This document shows, in pieces, positions 44,068 through 44,586 of a DNA stretch of 44,586 bases. The stretch comes from a bacterium (GTDB taxonomy: Bacteria; B130-G9), in assembly GCA_021160245.1 (NCBI GenBank), contig JAGHCW010000167.1, positions 1 through 44,586 on the forward strand, written 5' to 3'. The position numbers and the translations under genes are program-made. Positions within the stretch are counted from its first letter, which is position 1, and every line of letters begins with the position of its first letter. Below the pieces are notes generated by a model, which was not told the DNA's origin, did not search any database, and saw nothing but the letters and a program-made list of their open reading frames with translations.

Positions 44068-44232
44068 CACGGTGCATCCATTGAATTTCGATCAAATCAA
44101 ACTTCCATTCGCAGTCTCTACTGCGAGACATCTGCCCAGAATCATTGCTGGTTCCGCGCGGATATCAGGCATTTGCGGACGTCAAGTGCGAGCCCCTGAG
44201 TGCAACAATCCGGCTATTTACTAAGCGCGACC

Positions 44233-44586
44233 TCACGCCATGAGATGCTTCAGCGCCTCGACTAGCCTCTCGTTCTGCTCCCTCGTCCCAATCGTGACTC
44301 GAAGCTTTGTATTGTAGCCCCAGGCGGCCATCGGCCGGACAATAACCCCCATCTTTAAGAGCTCGTCGTATATCTCTGTGCTGCCCTGCTCAACGTCGAA
44401 CAGGATGAAGTTGGCGCTCGTTGGCACGTAACCAAGACCCATCTCCATGAATGCTCCATAGAGATACTTCTTGCCGGCCTCGTTGATCTCCTGGCTCTTG
44501 TGAACGTGCTCCTCGTCCTCAAGAGCAGCAAGCGCCGCAACCTGCGCGAGCGAATTGACGTGAAACGGCCGCCTTATCCGGTCAAC
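44233..44586 (-). CDS. hisC: Histidinol-phosphate aminotransferase, C-terminal end (runs off right edge)
   Basis: 117 residues ending at the stop 44233. RIRRPFHVNSLAQVAALAAL with DEEHVHKSQ just after it is the HisC segment following the PLP lysine region; SANFILFDVEQ, LLKMGVIVRPMAAWGYNTKLRVTIGTREQNERLVEAL is the typical end with the substrate-binding Arg in LRVTIGT. The PLP domain lies past the edge. It transaminates imidazole acetol phosphate in histidine synthesis. Confidence 0.9.
   Translation of the reverse strand, partial: VDRIRRPFHVNSLAQVAALAALEDEEHVHKSQEINEAGKKYLYGAFMEMGLGYVPTSANFILFDVEQGSTEIYDELLKMGVIVRPMAAWGYNTKLRVTIGTREQNERLVEALKHLMA

Noticed and set aside
1-44586. CRISPR array, rRNA, tRNA or intact insertion sequence
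   Set aside because: No regularly spaced repeats, no RNA-gene signatures and no transposase frame were found on reading both strands; weak or diverged tRNAs cannot be excluded without a covariance search.

Overview
The window reads as chromosomal DNA of a diderm (Gram-negative-type) bacterium. Lipopolysaccharide-core genes (kdsB, a heptose-7-phosphate kinase), several lipobox proteins, an outer-membrane secretin and a LolA-like lipoprotein imply an outer membrane. Isoprenoids come from the MEP route (ispD-ispF). Frequent TTG/GTG starts, a PIN-TRAM protein, PilMNO-type pilus genes and a DUF2723-TPR protein suggest an uncultured lineage rather than a well-known proteobacterium, but nothing here fixes the phylum. 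No rRNA, tRNA, CRISPR array or intact transposase was seen.

Layout. 1-660 (-): N-terminal part of butyrate kinase, running off the left edge. 661-2200: a gene-poor, decaying stretch with a small Cys-rich secreted gene split by a frameshift and a propeller gene broken twice. 2228-15461 (+): a degenerate Ser/Thr kinase with TPRs, a LysM lipoprotein, a PIN-TRAM protein, ispD-ispF, a LolA-like lipoprotein, purM, a hotdog thioesterase, a DUF2723-TPR membrane protein, a cell-wall amidase and murI. 15523-17363 (-): a two-gene ATPase/DUF4276 (TOPRIM-like) module whose ATPase carries an in-frame amber codon.

17525-27402 (-): a type IV pilus or type II secretion-like operon: GspG-like pilin, PilB/GspE, PilC/GspF, second pilin, a PilM-PilN fusion, PilO, a PEGA-domain PilP-like protein and the secretin, closed by a clear terminator. 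27773-28930 (+): an isochorismatase-family hydrolase and an orphan DUF433 protein. 28933-34811 (-): an isocitrate/isopropylmalate-type dehydrogenase overlapping an inositol-monophosphatase-like protein, then a NodU-type carbamoyltransferase, a Cys-rich NusG-domain-II protein and a B12-binding radical SAM enzyme. 34812-35207 holds two REP-like hairpins with the same loop. 35208-36014 (+): a SAM methyltransferase.

36008-41867 (-): a tight housekeeping operon, trpS-scpA-scpB-hldA-kdsB-pyrG, with overlapping or near-touching genes. 42057-44067 (-): a type II restriction-modification pair, probably an N4-cytosine or N6-adenine methylase and a TdeIII-like endonuclease. 44233-44586 (-): the C-terminal end of histidinol-phosphate aminotransferase.

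The points most worth a second look are the covalent PilM-PilN fusion with its PEGA-type PilP, the kinase lacking the beta-3 lysine, the amber-interrupted ATPase next to an intact DUF4276 gene, the carbamoyltransferase/NusG-II/radical-SAM set, and the twin REP-like hairpins.
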